From contig JAOTRX010000002.1 in the NCBI GenBank assembly GCA_030247675.1, forward strand, positions 248,001-312,000: DNA of 64,000 bases, written 5' to 3'. The stretch is from Desulforhopalus sp. GTDB taxonomy: Bacteria; Desulfobacterota; Desulfobulbia; Desulfobulbales; Desulfocapsaceae. Shown one piece after another: positions 19,437 to 28,707 of the stretch. Below the pieces are notes generated by a model. The model did no database searches and was not told the origin of the DNA. It worked only from the letters and a program-made list of their open reading frames with translations. Positions within the stretch are counted from its first letter, which is position 1; every line of letters begins with the position of its first letter. The position numbers and the translations under genes are program-made.

Positions 19437-19886
19437 ATGTGCCGGGAATGTAACTACTCCGATCTTCTTGCATCGGCAGGTCTTGAAGCAACCGCCAATC
19501 GTCTGCAGGTTCTGGAAGTAATAGGCGGCAGCAACTGTCCGCTTGCGGCAAGCGATATCTACAATGTGTTGAGTCGCACTCAGGCGATAAACCGGGTGAC
19601 TGTTTATCGCATTCTCGACCTGCTGGTAGGGCACAACATTGTCGAGCGGCTGAGTACCGGTGGCCGCGCTGCTTATTATGGCCTGGCTCCCAATAAGCAT
19701 CACGCCCCGCATGCCCATTTCTACTGCAGTCGTTGCGGCCAGATGGATTGCCTGCGTCCGGAGGTGTTTTGCATTGACGCCGATCTGCTGAAGAAAACCT
19801 TCTCCGGTGAAATCGCCAGGGTAGAGATCCGGGTCGATGGAATCTGTAAAAACTGCGGCAGAATTGAGGCCGACGAGAGGGGATGA
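19437..19886 (+). CDS. zur: Fur family regulator, probably Zur
   Basis: A 149-aa metal-responsive repressor. The N-terminal winged helix includes SRTQAINRVTVYRILDLLV. The middle has the metal-binding HHAPHAHFYC segment. Two CxxC pairs, CSRC and CKNC, form the structural zinc site of the Fur family. A third pair at the very N-terminus (MCREC) is unusual. The histidine-rich hinge and the linkage to a ZnuCB-like transporter favour a zinc sensor over Fur or PerR. Its stop overlaps the start of the glycerate kinase gene (ATGA). It probably represses its own operon through the palindrome at 17536-17556. Confidence 0.85.
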   Translation: MCRECNYSDLLASAGLEATANRLQVLEVIGGSNCPLAASDIYNVLSRTQAINRVTVYRILDLLVGHNIVERLSTGGRAAYYGLAPNKHHAPHAHFYCSRCGQMDCLRPEVFCIDADLLKKTFSGEIARVEIRVDGICKNCGRIEADERG

Positions 19887-21145
19887 CCATGATTCCCCGT
19901 GACCTTTTACAGGAGATGTTTACCACTGCTATAGCTGCCGCTCAGCCGGAGCGGTGTCTGCCGCCCTTTCTGCCGGAGCCGCCCAAGGGGCGTATGATCG
20001 TCATCGGCGCCGGCAAGGCCTCGGCGGCGATGGCCCGGACGGTTGAGCGACAATGGCCGGGTGAACTGTCGGGGCTTGTGGTAACCCGTTATGGCCACGG
20101 GGTTCCCTGCGAACGCATTGAGGTCGTCGAGGCGGCGCATCCGGTGCCGGATGCAGCGGGAATGGCCGGGGCTCAGCGCATGTTACGGTTGGTCGAAGGG
20201 CTGTCAGCGGACGATACCGTGCTCTGCCTGATCTCCGGCGGTGGTTCGGCGCTCCTCGCCCTGCCGCTTGATGGAATCAGCCTTGCCGACAAACAGGCGG
20301 TGGGACGCGCCCTCCTGCGCTCCGGCGCGACCATCGGCGAGATTAATTGTCTGCGCCGTCATCTCTCGGCCATCAAGGGTGGGAGGCTTGCTGCCGCCTG
20401 TTATCCAGCCAGGGTGGTAAGCCTCCTTATTTCCGATGTCCCCGGCGACAATCTTTCTGATATCGCCTCCGGCCCGACGGCGGGAGATTCGACGACCTGC
20501 GCCGATGCCCTGGCCATTGCCCACAGGTATGGAATCGATCTGCCGGACAAGGTGCGGCAATTGCTTGAAAGCGACCGGGGTGAATCGATTAAACCTGATG
20601 ACCCGCGCTTAGCGGGCGTTGACCATCGCCTGATCGCCACCCCTCAGATGGCCCTCACCGCCGCCGCAGGCCTGGCGGAGGCCACCGGTTACCGGGCCTA
20701 CATCCTTGGCGATAGTATTGAAGGAGAGGCGCGCGAGGTTGCCAAGGTCATGGCTGGACTTGTCCGGCAGATAGCCCGGTATGGTCAACCCGTTGCACGG
20801 CCCTGCATCCTCCTTTCCGGTGGCGAAACGACGGTTACCGTCCGCGGGAAGGGATGCGGCGGCCGCAACGTCGAATTTCTACTCGCTCTTGGCCTTGCTC
20901 TAAACGGCATGGCCGGTGTCCATGCCATCGCCGGGGACACCGACGGTGTCGATGGCCAGGTCGAGATAGCCGGGGCCTACCTGGGGCCGGATTCGCTCAG
21001 CCGGGCCTGGGCTGGAGGACTTGTGCCCCAGAAAAGCCTCGATAACAACGACGGACACGGTTTTTTCGGTGCCCTGGGCGATGCTGTGGTCACTGGTCCG
21101 ACCCTCACCAATGTCAATGATTTTCGGGCTATTTTAATTGACTAA
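19883..21145 (+). CDS. Glycerate 2-kinase (GckA/TtuD, MOFRL family)
   Basis: A 420-aa enzyme that phosphorylates D-glycerate to 2-phosphoglycerate. Members were long annotated as hydroxypyruvate reductase. It has the N-terminal DUF4147 domain (GAGKASAAMARTVE, then LISGGGSALLALP and SDVPGDNLSDIASGPT) and the C-terminal MOFRL domain (LSGGETTVTV, then AIAGDTDGVDG). Two starts are possible, ATG at 19883 or 19889; the first overlaps the zur stop as ATGA. The functional link to metal uptake is unclear and may be simple read-through. Length and motifs are normal. Confidence 0.92.
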   Translation: MTMIPRDLLQEMFTTAIAAAQPERCLPPFLPEPPKGRMIVIGAGKASAAMARTVERQWPGELSGLVVTRYGHGVPCERIEVVEAAHPVPDAAGMAGAQRMLRLVEGLSADDTVLCLISGGGSALLALPLDGISLADKQAVGRALLRSGATIGEINCLRRHLSAIKGGRLAAACYPARVVSLLISDVPGDNLSDIASGPTAGDSTTCADALAIAHRYGIDLPDKVRQLLESDRGESIKPDDPRLAGVDHRLIATPQMALTAAAGLAEATGYRAYILGDSIEGEAREVAKVMAGLVRQIARYGQPVARPCILLSGGETTVTVRGKGCGGRNVEFLLALGLALNGMAGVHAIAGDTDGVDGQVEIAGAYLGPDSLSRAWAGGLVPQKSLDNNDGHGFFGALGDAVVTGPTLTNVNDFRAILID

Positions 21146-21436
21146 CACCGAGGGATGGCCAAGGCGCACTGCTATCCGGAGTGTTCGTCTTGTCCCGCAG
21201 TGACCATCTGCCTCACCTCATTAAAGCCATGAGTTGGGCCGGGATCTCCGCATCATCAATTGTGATTCAGGACTTAGCGGCTGGAGTGATTTCCCGCGAG
21301 TGATCAGAACCGCAGCACCATTATCGGCAGTCGGATCTTTCATTGAATAATTGCCCGACTGGGCCTATTATGGAGGAGGAAGGCGCTGTTCTGACATGGC
21401 CATGAAACGGGCAATCTTTCGCCTAGGGAGCCTGTT

Positions 21437-22180
21437 ATGAAAATATACCCTCTAATTATCATCCTCCTTCTCACCTTGCCCTTTCCCTCCCGGGCTTACT
21501 CGCCTGACCGTTATGCCGCAGCGCGTCAGGAGCTTGTGCGGCAGATCGAATCGCATGTACAGGCAACCAGGGCATACATTGATAAAGAGGCCCTCGATCC
21601 GAGGGTCATGGCGGCAATGGGCGCGGTGCCCAGGCATCTCTTCGTGCCGCCGGGTCTCCAGGAATCAGCCTACGATAACCGGCCGCTGGCCATTGGCTAT
21701 GGCCAGACCATCTCCCAGCCCTACATCGTTGCCTTGATGACCGACCTGCTGGGGGTATTGCCTGCCAGCAAGGTGCTGGAGGTCGGTACCGGATCAGCCT
21801 ATCAGGCGGCAATCCTCGCCTGGCTTGGAGCGGAGGTATATTCTCTAGAGATCATCGAACCCCTGGCGAAGGAGGCGAAAGAGCGGGTGAGGCGTCTGGC
21901 AATTGCCTCCATTCATACCAGGGCCGGTGACGGGTATTACGGCTGGGTCGAACATGCCCCCTATGATGCGATCATTGTCACCGCCGCCGCAAGCCATGTA
22001 CCGCCGCCACTTATCAGCCAGCTGAAGGTCGGCGGCCGGATGATCATTCCCGTGGGCAGTGGCTTTCATACCCAGCAACTGCTGCTGATTACCAAAGAAA
22101 ACGACGGCAGTCTGACGACCCGACAGATTCTGCCGGTGGTGTTCGTGCCGCTCACCGGTGGTTCCAGCACCCCGCCATGA
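21437..22180 (+). CDS. pcm: Exported protein-L-isoaspartate O-methyltransferase
   Basis: A 247-aa SAM-dependent methyltransferase that repairs isoaspartyl residues. Unlike the usual cytoplasmic enzyme of about 210 aa, this one starts with a signal peptide (MKIYPLIIILLLTLPFPSRA, cleavage after SRA) and so should act in the periplasm. SAM motif I is VLEVGTGSAYQAAIL. The pre-motif region has the family segments VPRHLFVPPG and ISQPYIVALMTDLL, and the C-terminus has GGRMIIPVG. The frame is intact. The stop overlaps the start of the next gene (ATGA), so the two are coupled. Where SAM would come from in the periplasm is not obvious. A lipoprotein or membrane-attached form on the inner face is an alternative. 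Confidence 0.88.
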   Translation: MKIYPLIIILLLTLPFPSRAYSPDRYAAARQELVRQIESHVQATRAYIDKEALDPRVMAAMGAVPRHLFVPPGLQESAYDNRPLAIGYGQTISQPYIVALMTDLLGVLPASKVLEVGTGSAYQAAILAWLGAEVYSLEIIEPLAKEAKERVRRLAIASIHTRAGDGYYGWVEHAPYDAIIVTAAASHVPPPLISQLKVGGRMIIPVGSGFHTQQLLLITKENDGSLTTRQILPVVFVPLTGGSSTPP

Positions 22181-24684
22181 CCATCCGCCCGCCGCTCCTT
22201 TCCCTTGGCCTGCTGTCGGCAAGCCTGCTTGCCTACGAAATTTCCTTGATGCATCTCTTTGCCATCATTCAGTATCATCATTTTGCCTACATGATCATCA
22301 GCCTTGCTCTTCTCGGCTATGGCTCGAGCGGCACCTTCCTGGCGATTTTCCAGGACCGGCTGCGCGACAGCTACCGGGGATTTTACCTTGTCTGCGTGGT
22401 GCTCTTCAGCACCTCCGCCCTAATTTCCTTTCTCCTTGCCCAAAAGGTTCCTTTTAACGGGCTTGAGCTTTTTTGGGATATCCGCCAGACCTTCTATCTC
22501 GGCCTGCTCTTTCTCCTCCTCTTTCTGCCATTTTTCTTTGGAGCTTCTGCCATTGGTATGACACTGGCCGTTTGCCGGCAAAGGGTTCCGGTCATTTACG
22601 GTGCGGATCTGCTCGGGGCCGGTACCGGCAGTCTCCTCATCCTTGTGTTGCTTTGGCTGCTTATGCCTGACCGTTTGCTGGTTGCGATCAGTGGCATGGG
22701 CCTGGTCGCCGCGGCATTTGCCCTGGTCGAGCTTTCGGTTTCTCGACCGGCTCTCAAGGGCTTGGGTTTGTTTGCGATCTTTGCCCTGCTTGCCGTTATC
22801 GGAGGTAACTGCCCTTTGCAACCGACACCCTATAAGCCGCTGCAACAGTATCAGCGCATTGCTGGGACAAAAATCACCATGGAGCGGGCAAGCCCCTTGG
22901 GCCTGGTGCAGGTTCTGGAAAGCGAGGGTACGCCGTTGCGTTACGCACCGGGCATGAGCCTGGTGACCGGTCGGGAGCCTCCGGCGCAAAAGGGGATTTT
23001 TGTAAGCGGGGACGGTATGTCGGTGATTACCCGGATGCCCGGCCGGATCGAACAGCTTCACTACCTGCAGCAGATGACCTCGGCCCTGCCGTATCATCTC
23101 AATAAACCTAAGAACGTCCTCATCCTCGGCATCGGCGGCGGCCAGGATATTCTCCAGGCCAGGTTCCACCGGCCGGAGAAGATCACCGCAGTGGAGCTGA
23201 ACCCGCAAATCGTCGATCTTCTTGCCGGTGAATACGCAGAATATTCCGGCAATTTACTTGAAGACACCAAGGTGCATATCGGCGATATGCGTGGTTTTAT
23301 CACGAAGAGCAGGGAGCGGTTCGATGTCATTCAGGTGGCCCTGGTCGATTCCTTTTTCCCTTCGGCCTCCGGTCTTTACGCCCTGCGAGAAAACTACCTC
23401 TACACAGTCGAGGCCCTCCGCGACTATATCGGCCATCTGTCCCCGGAAGGGTACCTGGCAATCACCCGCTGGGTAAAAAATCCGCCCCGCGACAGCCTGA
23501 AGCTTCTGGCAACCGCCATGGAAGCCCTGCATGGAATGGGGGTGGTGGATGCCGGCCGGCATCTGGCGCTCATTCGTGGCTGGCAGACCAGCACCCTGAT
23601 TGTCAAGGGGAGTGCCCTGAGTCGTGCTGAAATTGAAAAGATCGTGGAATTCTGCCGGATTCGCGCCTTTGATATTGTCTATAGCTTTGCCACAGGCGAA
23701 GACCAGGCAAACCGCTACAATATTATGGCCGACGCGACATTTACCCAGGCGGCAAGAGCGATTACCGGTGTGGATTCGGCCGATTTCATCGCCCGCTATA
23801 AATACAACCTGCAGCCGGCAAGTGATGACCGGCCGTACTTTCATCACTTTTTTAAGTGGTCGGCACTACGGGAATTCTTCCAACTGCGGGAAAGCGGCGG
23901 TGCGTCCCTCCTCGAATCCGGTTATCTGATCCTGCTAACCGTGCTGATGGTTGCCGTGGTTTTCAGCCTTCTTCTGATTCTCGCCCCGCTGGCCCTTGTC
24001 ATACCGCAAGGGCATAGGTTTCATTTGCGCAGACGAGCCGCAGAACGCAGCTTTGACAATCCTTCGCACTGGGGTGGCGGAGGAATATGCCGGTTGCAGG
24101 TTGTTGCCTATTTCTTCTTTGTCGGCGTGGCCTTTCTTCTCATCGAGATTGCCTGTATCCAAAAAAGCGTGTTGTTTCTTGATCATCCGGTATATGCGGT
24201 CAGCACCGTCATTGCCGCCTTTCTTGTCTTTGGCGGACTCGGCAGTCTTGCGGCGCAGCGACTGGCCGACCACCCGGCACCCGAGGAGTTGGTACGCCGG
24301 GCAATTTACGGTATCGTACTGATCTGCCTTTGTTATCTTCTCCTGCTCGGCAAGGTCTTTGCTTTAGCCAGCGACCTCGGTCTTCCTGGTCGCATTACTG
24401 TTGTTGCCACCGTTCTTGGGCCGCTGGCCTTCTTTATGGGAATGCCCTTCCCTCTCGCCTTATCCTATCTGTCGAGTCGGGCGGCGTATCTGGTGCCTTG
24501 GGCCTGGGGCATTAACGGTTGTGGCTCGGTGATCAGTTCCATGCTGGCGACCATTCTGGCCATCCATTTTGGATTTAACGCGGTACTGGTGGTGGCGATG
24601 CTGCTTTATCTGGTTGTTGCCTGGTGTTTCCCGGTGGCGTCTCCAGCTAATGCCAAGGTATCAGATAGCCTTGAAGCTCGCTAG
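22177..24684 (+). CDS. Multi-pass membrane protein with spermidine synthase-like domain
   Basis: An 835-aa protein with three parts: an N-terminal block of about seven hydrophobic segments (to residue 225), a soluble SpeE-like Rossmann domain (about 290-520, motif LILGIGGGQDILQARF, then VELNPQIVDLLAGEYAEY), and a C-terminal block of further membrane segments. Proteins of this kind occur in many bacteria and are often labelled spermidine synthase, but polyamine synthesis by the membrane form is unproven. The gene is coupled to the exported Pcm gene and overlaps the convergent cbiK by 24 bp. Domain content is clear; substrate is unknown. Confidence 0.85.
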   Translation: MTIRPPLLSLGLLSASLLAYEISLMHLFAIIQYHHFAYMIISLALLGYGSSGTFLAIFQDRLRDSYRGFYLVCVVLFSTSALISFLLAQKVPFNGLELFWDIRQTFYLGLLFLLLFLPFFFGASAIGMTLAVCRQRVPVIYGADLLGAGTGSLLILVLLWLLMPDRLLVAISGMGLVAAAFALVELSVSRPALKGLGLFAIFALLAVIGGNCPLQPTPYKPLQQYQRIAGTKITMERASPLGLVQVLESEGTPLRYAPGMSLVTGREPPAQKGIFVSGDGMSVITRMPGRIEQLHYLQQMTSALPYHLNKPKNVLILGIGGGQDILQARFHRPEKITAVELNPQIVDLLAGEYAEYSGNLLEDTKVHIGDMRGFITKSRERFDVIQVALVDSFFPSASGLYALRENYLYTVEALRDYIGHLSPEGYLAITRWVKNPPRDSLKLLATAMEALHGMGVVDAGRHLALIRGWQTSTLIVKGSALSRAEIEKIVEFCRIRAFDIVYSFATGEDQANRYNIMADATFTQAARAITGVDSADFIARYKYNLQPASDDRPYFHHFFKWSALREFFQLRESGGASLLESGYLILLTVLMVAVVFSLLLILAPLALVIPQGHRFHLRRRAAERSFDNPSHWGGGGICRLQVVAYFFFVGVAFLLIEIACIQKSVLFLDHPVYAVSTVIAAFLVFGGLGSLAAQRLADHPAPEELVRRAIYGIVLICLCYLLLLGKVFALASDLGLPGRITVVATVLGPLAFFMGMPFPLALSYLSSRAAYLVPWAWGINGCGSVISSMLATILAIHFGFNAVLVVAMLLYLVVAWCFPVASPANAKVSDSLEAR

Positions 24685-25434
24685 GGCGTCTTTCATATGG
24701 CGGATGATAATCTTCTCCAGGCCCGGGAAAAGTCCCAAACCGTGGTCGATTGTTTCGACGGCAAGGCCGTGATCCTGCAGCTGGGAGGTCCAAGAAGCTG
24801 GGCCGTCACCGACAATATCCCTGCGGTAGTGCATTCCGGCGATCAGCAGAAAAGGAATGATGCAGACCTTGGTAAAGCCGGTCGCCCTGATCTCGGCAGG
24901 GAGGGTCGCCGAGTTTGGGTACTTCTCCAGAGCACCGACGAAGATCCGTTCGCCGAATTGGCGACGGAGGATTTTTTCCAGGCTATAGTACGCCGTCCAG
25001 GAGGGATGGGCGGTGCCATGACCAAGCAGGAGGATGGCCTTGCCGGGCCTGGCGGTAATGGTTGGCCGGAGGATCTCGCCAAGCGTTTCATAATCCTCTG
25101 GAGTGGCAAGCAGGGGCATGCCGGAGGCGCAGGTAATGCCTGGGTGGCGCAGCGAACGGTGGAGGTCGTGAAACTCCCTGCCCGGCAGAAGGTGCAGCGA
25201 TTGCACAACCGCCCTGGTGACACCCCTGGCAGCCAGGTCCTGCAGCACCGACTCCGGGGAAGGGAGTGCAACATCCTGTTGTTGTACGGTCTTTTGCCTT
25301 GTCGCCCTTGTTGAATAGCCCCAAATGATCTCTTGCTCGGGGAAATGACCGCGCATTTTCATGTCGAGATGTCTGAAGGTATGCATGGCAGTGGGCGAGG
25401 TGCCGACAGCGGCGATGAGCATGGGTATGGTCAT
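24661..25434 (-). CDS. cbiK: Sirohydrochlorin cobaltochelatase, CbiK type
   Basis: A 257-aa class II chelatase that inserts Co2+ into sirohydrochlorin in anaerobic cobalamin synthesis. In sulfate reducers a CbiK can also supply iron for siroheme. Two metal-binding histidines of the family are visible, in LLGHGTAHPS and AGMHYRRDIVGD. The N-terminus AAVGTSPTAMHTF and VQSLHLLPGREFHDL match the family. There is no signal peptide, so it is the cytoplasmic form, in contrast to the periplasmic CbiK known from Desulfovibrio. It converges on the preceding gene with a 24-bp overlap. hemC and a cobalamin riboswitch lie 4-5 kb away. Confidence 0.93.
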   Translation of the reverse strand: MTIPMLIAAVGTSPTAMHTFRHLDMKMRGHFPEQEIIWGYSTRATRQKTVQQQDVALPSPESVLQDLAARGVTRAVVQSLHLLPGREFHDLHRSLRHPGITCASGMPLLATPEDYETLGEILRPTITARPGKAILLLGHGTAHPSWTAYYSLEKILRRQFGERIFVGALEKYPNSATLPAEIRATGFTKVCIIPFLLIAGMHYRRDIVGDGPASWTSQLQDHGLAVETIDHGLGLFPGLEKIIIRHMKDALASFKAI

Positions 25435-25755
25435 GGCAAATTATCCATAGGGGGCTGTTGAATGCATGGAGGGACAGGATATTTCGGCACAGTGCCGGGG
25501 TGGGCGTTGGACTCCAGTGTCTGGCCCAGCCTCGCTTCATTATAGTGATGCCTCTTGCATTCGCCAAAGAAAACCAATGCTGTCGATGAAAAAGATGGGG
25601 CGCCGCGTTTTTCGACGCATGCTCTGGCAAAACGCCTTGGCCTGTACAGTCTGTGAGTCTATTGATTTTTTGTTGCCCCTGGGCCGGTACTGCTTTACTT
25701 TGCACGGAACGGGAATGAGTGGTACCAATTACAAGGACAACAGAAGAGGTTTTCG
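25435..25755. other. Divergent intergenic region, cbiK / pgeF
   Basis: 321 bp that must contain both promoters. No riboswitch, repeat or hairpin of note was seen. The only readable element is the AGAAGAGG ribosome binding site for the following GTG start. Confidence 0.4.
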
Positions 25756-26547
25756 GTGGCGGGAAGTATATTAGAAGGTGCATTGCCAAAGGCTATAATT
25801 GGTGAAATCCATTGCGATTCCGGGAGGGCGTGTCGCTACGGAATGTTTGCCCGGCATGGCGGCGCAAGTGGTGAACCCTACACCTCGCTCAACGTCGGGG
25901 TGTATGTCGGGGATGATCCGGAGGCGGTGGCCGTGAACCGGCAACGGGTACGTCAGGCCTTGGACATTCCCCGACTGCTTACCGCCAGACAGGTACATGG
26001 CCGGGGGGTGTACTGTCTCACCGAGCCGATTGGCAGTGATCTGGAAGTTGATGGTTTTGATGCCTTGGTGACCAATCTTCCGGGTATTGGCCTGGCTATT
26101 CAACAGGCTGATTGCCAGGCGGTCCTTCTCCTCGATCCCCGGCGGGAGGTCATAGCCGCCATACACTGCGGCTGGCGAGGCAGCGTCCTTGGCCTTGTCC
26201 CCGAGGTGGTGGCGGTGATGACCGGTAACTACGGTACCGAGGCCAGCGACCTGCGGGCGATCATTAGCCCCTCCCTCGGTCCCTGCTGCGCCGAATTCGT
26301 CAACTATAGAAGCGAGTTGCCGGTGGATTTCCAGCAATTCATGGTCAGTGACACCTCCTTTGACTTCTGGCAGATCACCAAGGCGCAGCTGAGCGCGGCC
26401 GGAGTGGCGGAGGCCCATATCGAGACGACCGGCCGTTGCACTTGTTGCTCTGATGATTACTTTTCTTACCGGCGGGCCACCCGGCAAAATAGTGGTATAA
26501 CCGGCCGGAATTGTTCGGTTATTGCCCTCGAACGTAAAAGCAGTTGA
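25756..26547 (+). CDS. pgeF: Peptidoglycan editing factor / polyphenol oxidase family (YfiH)
   Basis: A 263-aa protein of the multicopper polyphenol oxidase-like DUF152 family. E. coli PgeF (YfiH) removes wrongly incorporated amino acids from cytoplasmic cell-wall precursors. The family motifs are present: RHGGASGEPYTSLNVG near the N-terminus, ARQVHGRGV, QQADCQAVLLLD, AAIHCGWRG and SPSLGPCCAEF. The metal-binding His and Cys residues lie in these segments. The GTG start at 25756 is supported by AGAAGAGG six bases upstream. It is followed 53 bp later by a two-component regulator gene with its own ribosome binding site. Confidence 0.9.
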   Translation: MAGSILEGALPKAIIGEIHCDSGRACRYGMFARHGGASGEPYTSLNVGVYVGDDPEAVAVNRQRVRQALDIPRLLTARQVHGRGVYCLTEPIGSDLEVDGFDALVTNLPGIGLAIQQADCQAVLLLDPRREVIAAIHCGWRGSVLGLVPEVVAVMTGNYGTEASDLRAIISPSLGPCCAEFVNYRSELPVDFQQFMVSDTSFDFWQITKAQLSAAGVAEAHIETTGRCTCCSDDYFSYRRATRQNSGITGRNCSVIALERKSS

Positions 26548-26600
26548 TGGGGCCTGCTGCTGCCGGCAGGGTTTCTGAAAAGTAAGGAGTGGGAGCAGCG

Positions 26601-27275
26601 ATGCGAATCCTGGTTATTGAAGACGATGCGAAAATCGCCTCCTTCCTGGAAAAGGGATTGAAAGAGGCCGGATTCACCGTCGATGTCCGTGGCGACGGAC
26701 AGACGGGCCTGGAGATGGCCCTGGACGACGCCTACGACGCCGCGGTGATTGACCTGATGCTGCCAAAACTCGACGGCCTGGCGGTAATCGAGACCATGCG
26801 CCGTGAGGGCGTTGATACGCCGGTGCTCATCCTCAGTGCCCGGCAATCGGTCGATGACCGTATCCAGGGATTGCAGCGGGGTGGCGATGACTATATGGTC
26901 AAACCCTTCTCCTTTAGTGAACTCCTCGCCCGGTTGCAGGCCCTCATCCGCCGCGACAAGAAAAACACCCAGCCAATGGTGCTGCGGGTTGGCGATCTGC
27001 AGATGGATCTCCTCAAACATGAGATATTCCGGGCCGGAGAGAAAATCGAACTGCCCGCCAAGGAATACAACCTCCTAGAGTATATGATGCGCCATCCCGG
27101 TATTGTCATCTCTAAAACGGCGATCCTTGAGCGGGTCTATGACTATTCCTTTGATCCCCAGACTAATGTGGTTGATGTCCTCGTTTGCCGCCTGCGCAAC
27201 AAGATTGACAAGGACTTTGAGGATAAAATGATCCATACCGTCAGGGGCATGGGCTATGTTCTTAAAGCTCGGTAA
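26601..27275 (+). CDS. OmpR-family response regulator
   Basis: A 224-aa regulator with a receiver domain (acidic pair EDD at the N-terminus, phosphoacceptor in VIDLMLPKLDG, conserved Lys in VKPFSF) and an OmpR/PhoB winged-helix domain (KEYNLLEYMMRHPG through VVDVLVCRLRNKID). The sequence is closest in style to CusR/QseB-like regulators. ATG at 26601 is preferred over the upstream in-frame GTG because the receiver homology begins at MRILVIEDD. Its 3' end overlaps the partner kinase gene by 20 bp. Target genes are not evident nearby. Confidence 0.93.
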   Translation: MRILVIEDDAKIASFLEKGLKEAGFTVDVRGDGQTGLEMALDDAYDAAVIDLMLPKLDGLAVIETMRREGVDTPVLILSARQSVDDRIQGLQRGGDDYMVKPFSFSELLARLQALIRRDKKNTQPMVLRVGDLQMDLLKHEIFRAGEKIELPAKEYNLLEYMMRHPGIVISKTAILERVYDYSFDPQTNVVDVLVCRLRNKIDKDFEDKMIHTVRGMGYVLKAR

Positions 27276-28707
27276 GGAGGATTTCACCTGGCCGCGCGCC
27301 AAGAAGGCGCTGCCGGTATTCTTTCTGCTGTGGACCGGCGGGGCACTGCTCGCCCTGATCTACCTTCTGGTGCTCCGGTCACATTTAGAGGGCATCGAGC
27401 GCGGTGAAACCGATCGTCTGCTTGACGGCTATCTCGCCTCCCACCGCACCCCGGTACTTCACTCCGGTTCCCTTCTTCTCCGCTCCGACAGCCTGCTGCA
27501 GGGGCTGGCCTTTATCAGGGTAATCCAGGGAACGGAACAGCTGCTTGTGGTTGGTGACCAATTACCGGCCCAGAGCTTCAAGGGCTTCATCGACCTGTCT
27601 CCCGAGACCTCCGGGGTTTGGGTGCCGGTCGGGATGGGCGGGGAAACGCGGATGCTGACCATTGTCACCCGCCGTTACGAAAATGGCGGGATGTTGCAGG
27701 CCGGCAAGGACGGGCAGCAGGGCTATGCCCTGTTTCAAAAGATGTGGCTGAATACCTTGGCCATCGTCGTCCTCAGCGTTTTATTCATCTGGCCGCTTTC
27801 CCTCGCCTTTATCAGACAAAGCCTGGCGCCGTTGCTGAAAAGCCGGGAGATGATCGACAATCTGGTGCAGCAGCCGACCTCCGCCCTGTTGCCGGAAGAG
27901 GGCAATGGCCAGGAACTGGACAGTCTGTACAAGCAGATCAACCGGCTGATCATCCAAAACCGCCGGCTGGTGGCCGAGATGCAGCAATCGCTTGACAATG
28001 TCGCCCACGATCTGCGGACCCCGATGACCAGGCTCAGATCGGTTGCCGAATATGGGCTGCAGGCCGAAGACGACCCGCAGCGGCTGCGCGAGGCCCTTTC
28101 CGATTGTCTGGAGGAGTCGGAGAGGGTGCTGGCGATGCTGCGGATCATGATGAGCGTCGCCGAAGCCGAATCGGGGATGATGCGGTTGGAACTGGGTGAA
28201 TGTGATCTGGTGGACAGCCTTGCACAGGTGGTAACTCTTTACGAGTACGTGGCCGAGGAAAGGAAGATAGCGGTAGAGCTGTCGACGGAAAAACCGCTGC
28301 CGGCCCGGGTCGATGCCACGCGAATCGCCCAGGTGTGGGCCAATCTCCTTGATAACGCTATTAAATACGGCAAGGAAGGGGGCTGGGTAAAAATCTCCGG
28401 CCGACGCGCTGGCGACGAGGTCGAAGTGGTTTTCAGCGATAACGGCATGGGCATCTCCGAGAATGAGCAGGGGCGAATCTGGGAGAGACTCTATCGGGGC
28501 GACCGCAGCCGTTCCCAAAAAGGCCTGGGGCTAGGTCTGAACTATGTGCGGGCGGTGGTCGAGGCGCACGGCGGTTCGGTGGCAGTGACCAGCGCCCTGC
28601 GTGAAGGCAGCAGTTTTTCCGTACATTTGCCTTGCGCTCAGGTGAACATACAGGAAAAATCACAGACCAGCGGTGAATGGTCGGACAGGCGCACATCAGG
28701 GATGTAG
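27256..28707 (+). CDS. Membrane sensor histidine kinase
   Basis: A 483-aa partner of the upstream regulator. Transmembrane segment 1 is near residues 18-37 and segment 2 near 160-183, enclosing a periplasmic sensor region of about 120 residues without recognisable motif. A HAMP region follows, then HisKA with NVAHDLRTPMTRLR (His near 252) and a HATPase domain (NLLDNAIKYGK, DNGMGISE, GLGLGLNYVRAVVEAHGG). The ATG at 27256 lies inside the regulator gene and has AGGGGC upstream, so translation is coupled. Its 3' end overlaps the convergent nuclease gene by 70 bp. The signal is unknown; a metal or envelope cue would fit the OmpR/CusS style. Confidence 0.92.
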   Translation: MFLKLGKEDFTWPRAKKALPVFFLLWTGGALLALIYLLVLRSHLEGIERGETDRLLDGYLASHRTPVLHSGSLLLRSDSLLQGLAFIRVIQGTEQLLVVGDQLPAQSFKGFIDLSPETSGVWVPVGMGGETRMLTIVTRRYENGGMLQAGKDGQQGYALFQKMWLNTLAIVVLSVLFIWPLSLAFIRQSLAPLLKSREMIDNLVQQPTSALLPEEGNGQELDSLYKQINRLIIQNRRLVAEMQQSLDNVAHDLRTPMTRLRSVAEYGLQAEDDPQRLREALSDCLEESERVLAMLRIMMSVAEAESGMMRLELGECDLVDSLAQVVTLYEYVAEERKIAVELSTEKPLPARVDATRIAQVWANLLDNAIKYGKEGGWVKISGRRAGDEVEVVFSDNGMGISENEQGRIWERLYRGDRSRSQKGLGLGLNYVRAVVEAHGGSVAVTSALREGSSFSVHLPCAQVNIQEKSQTSGEWSDRRTSGM

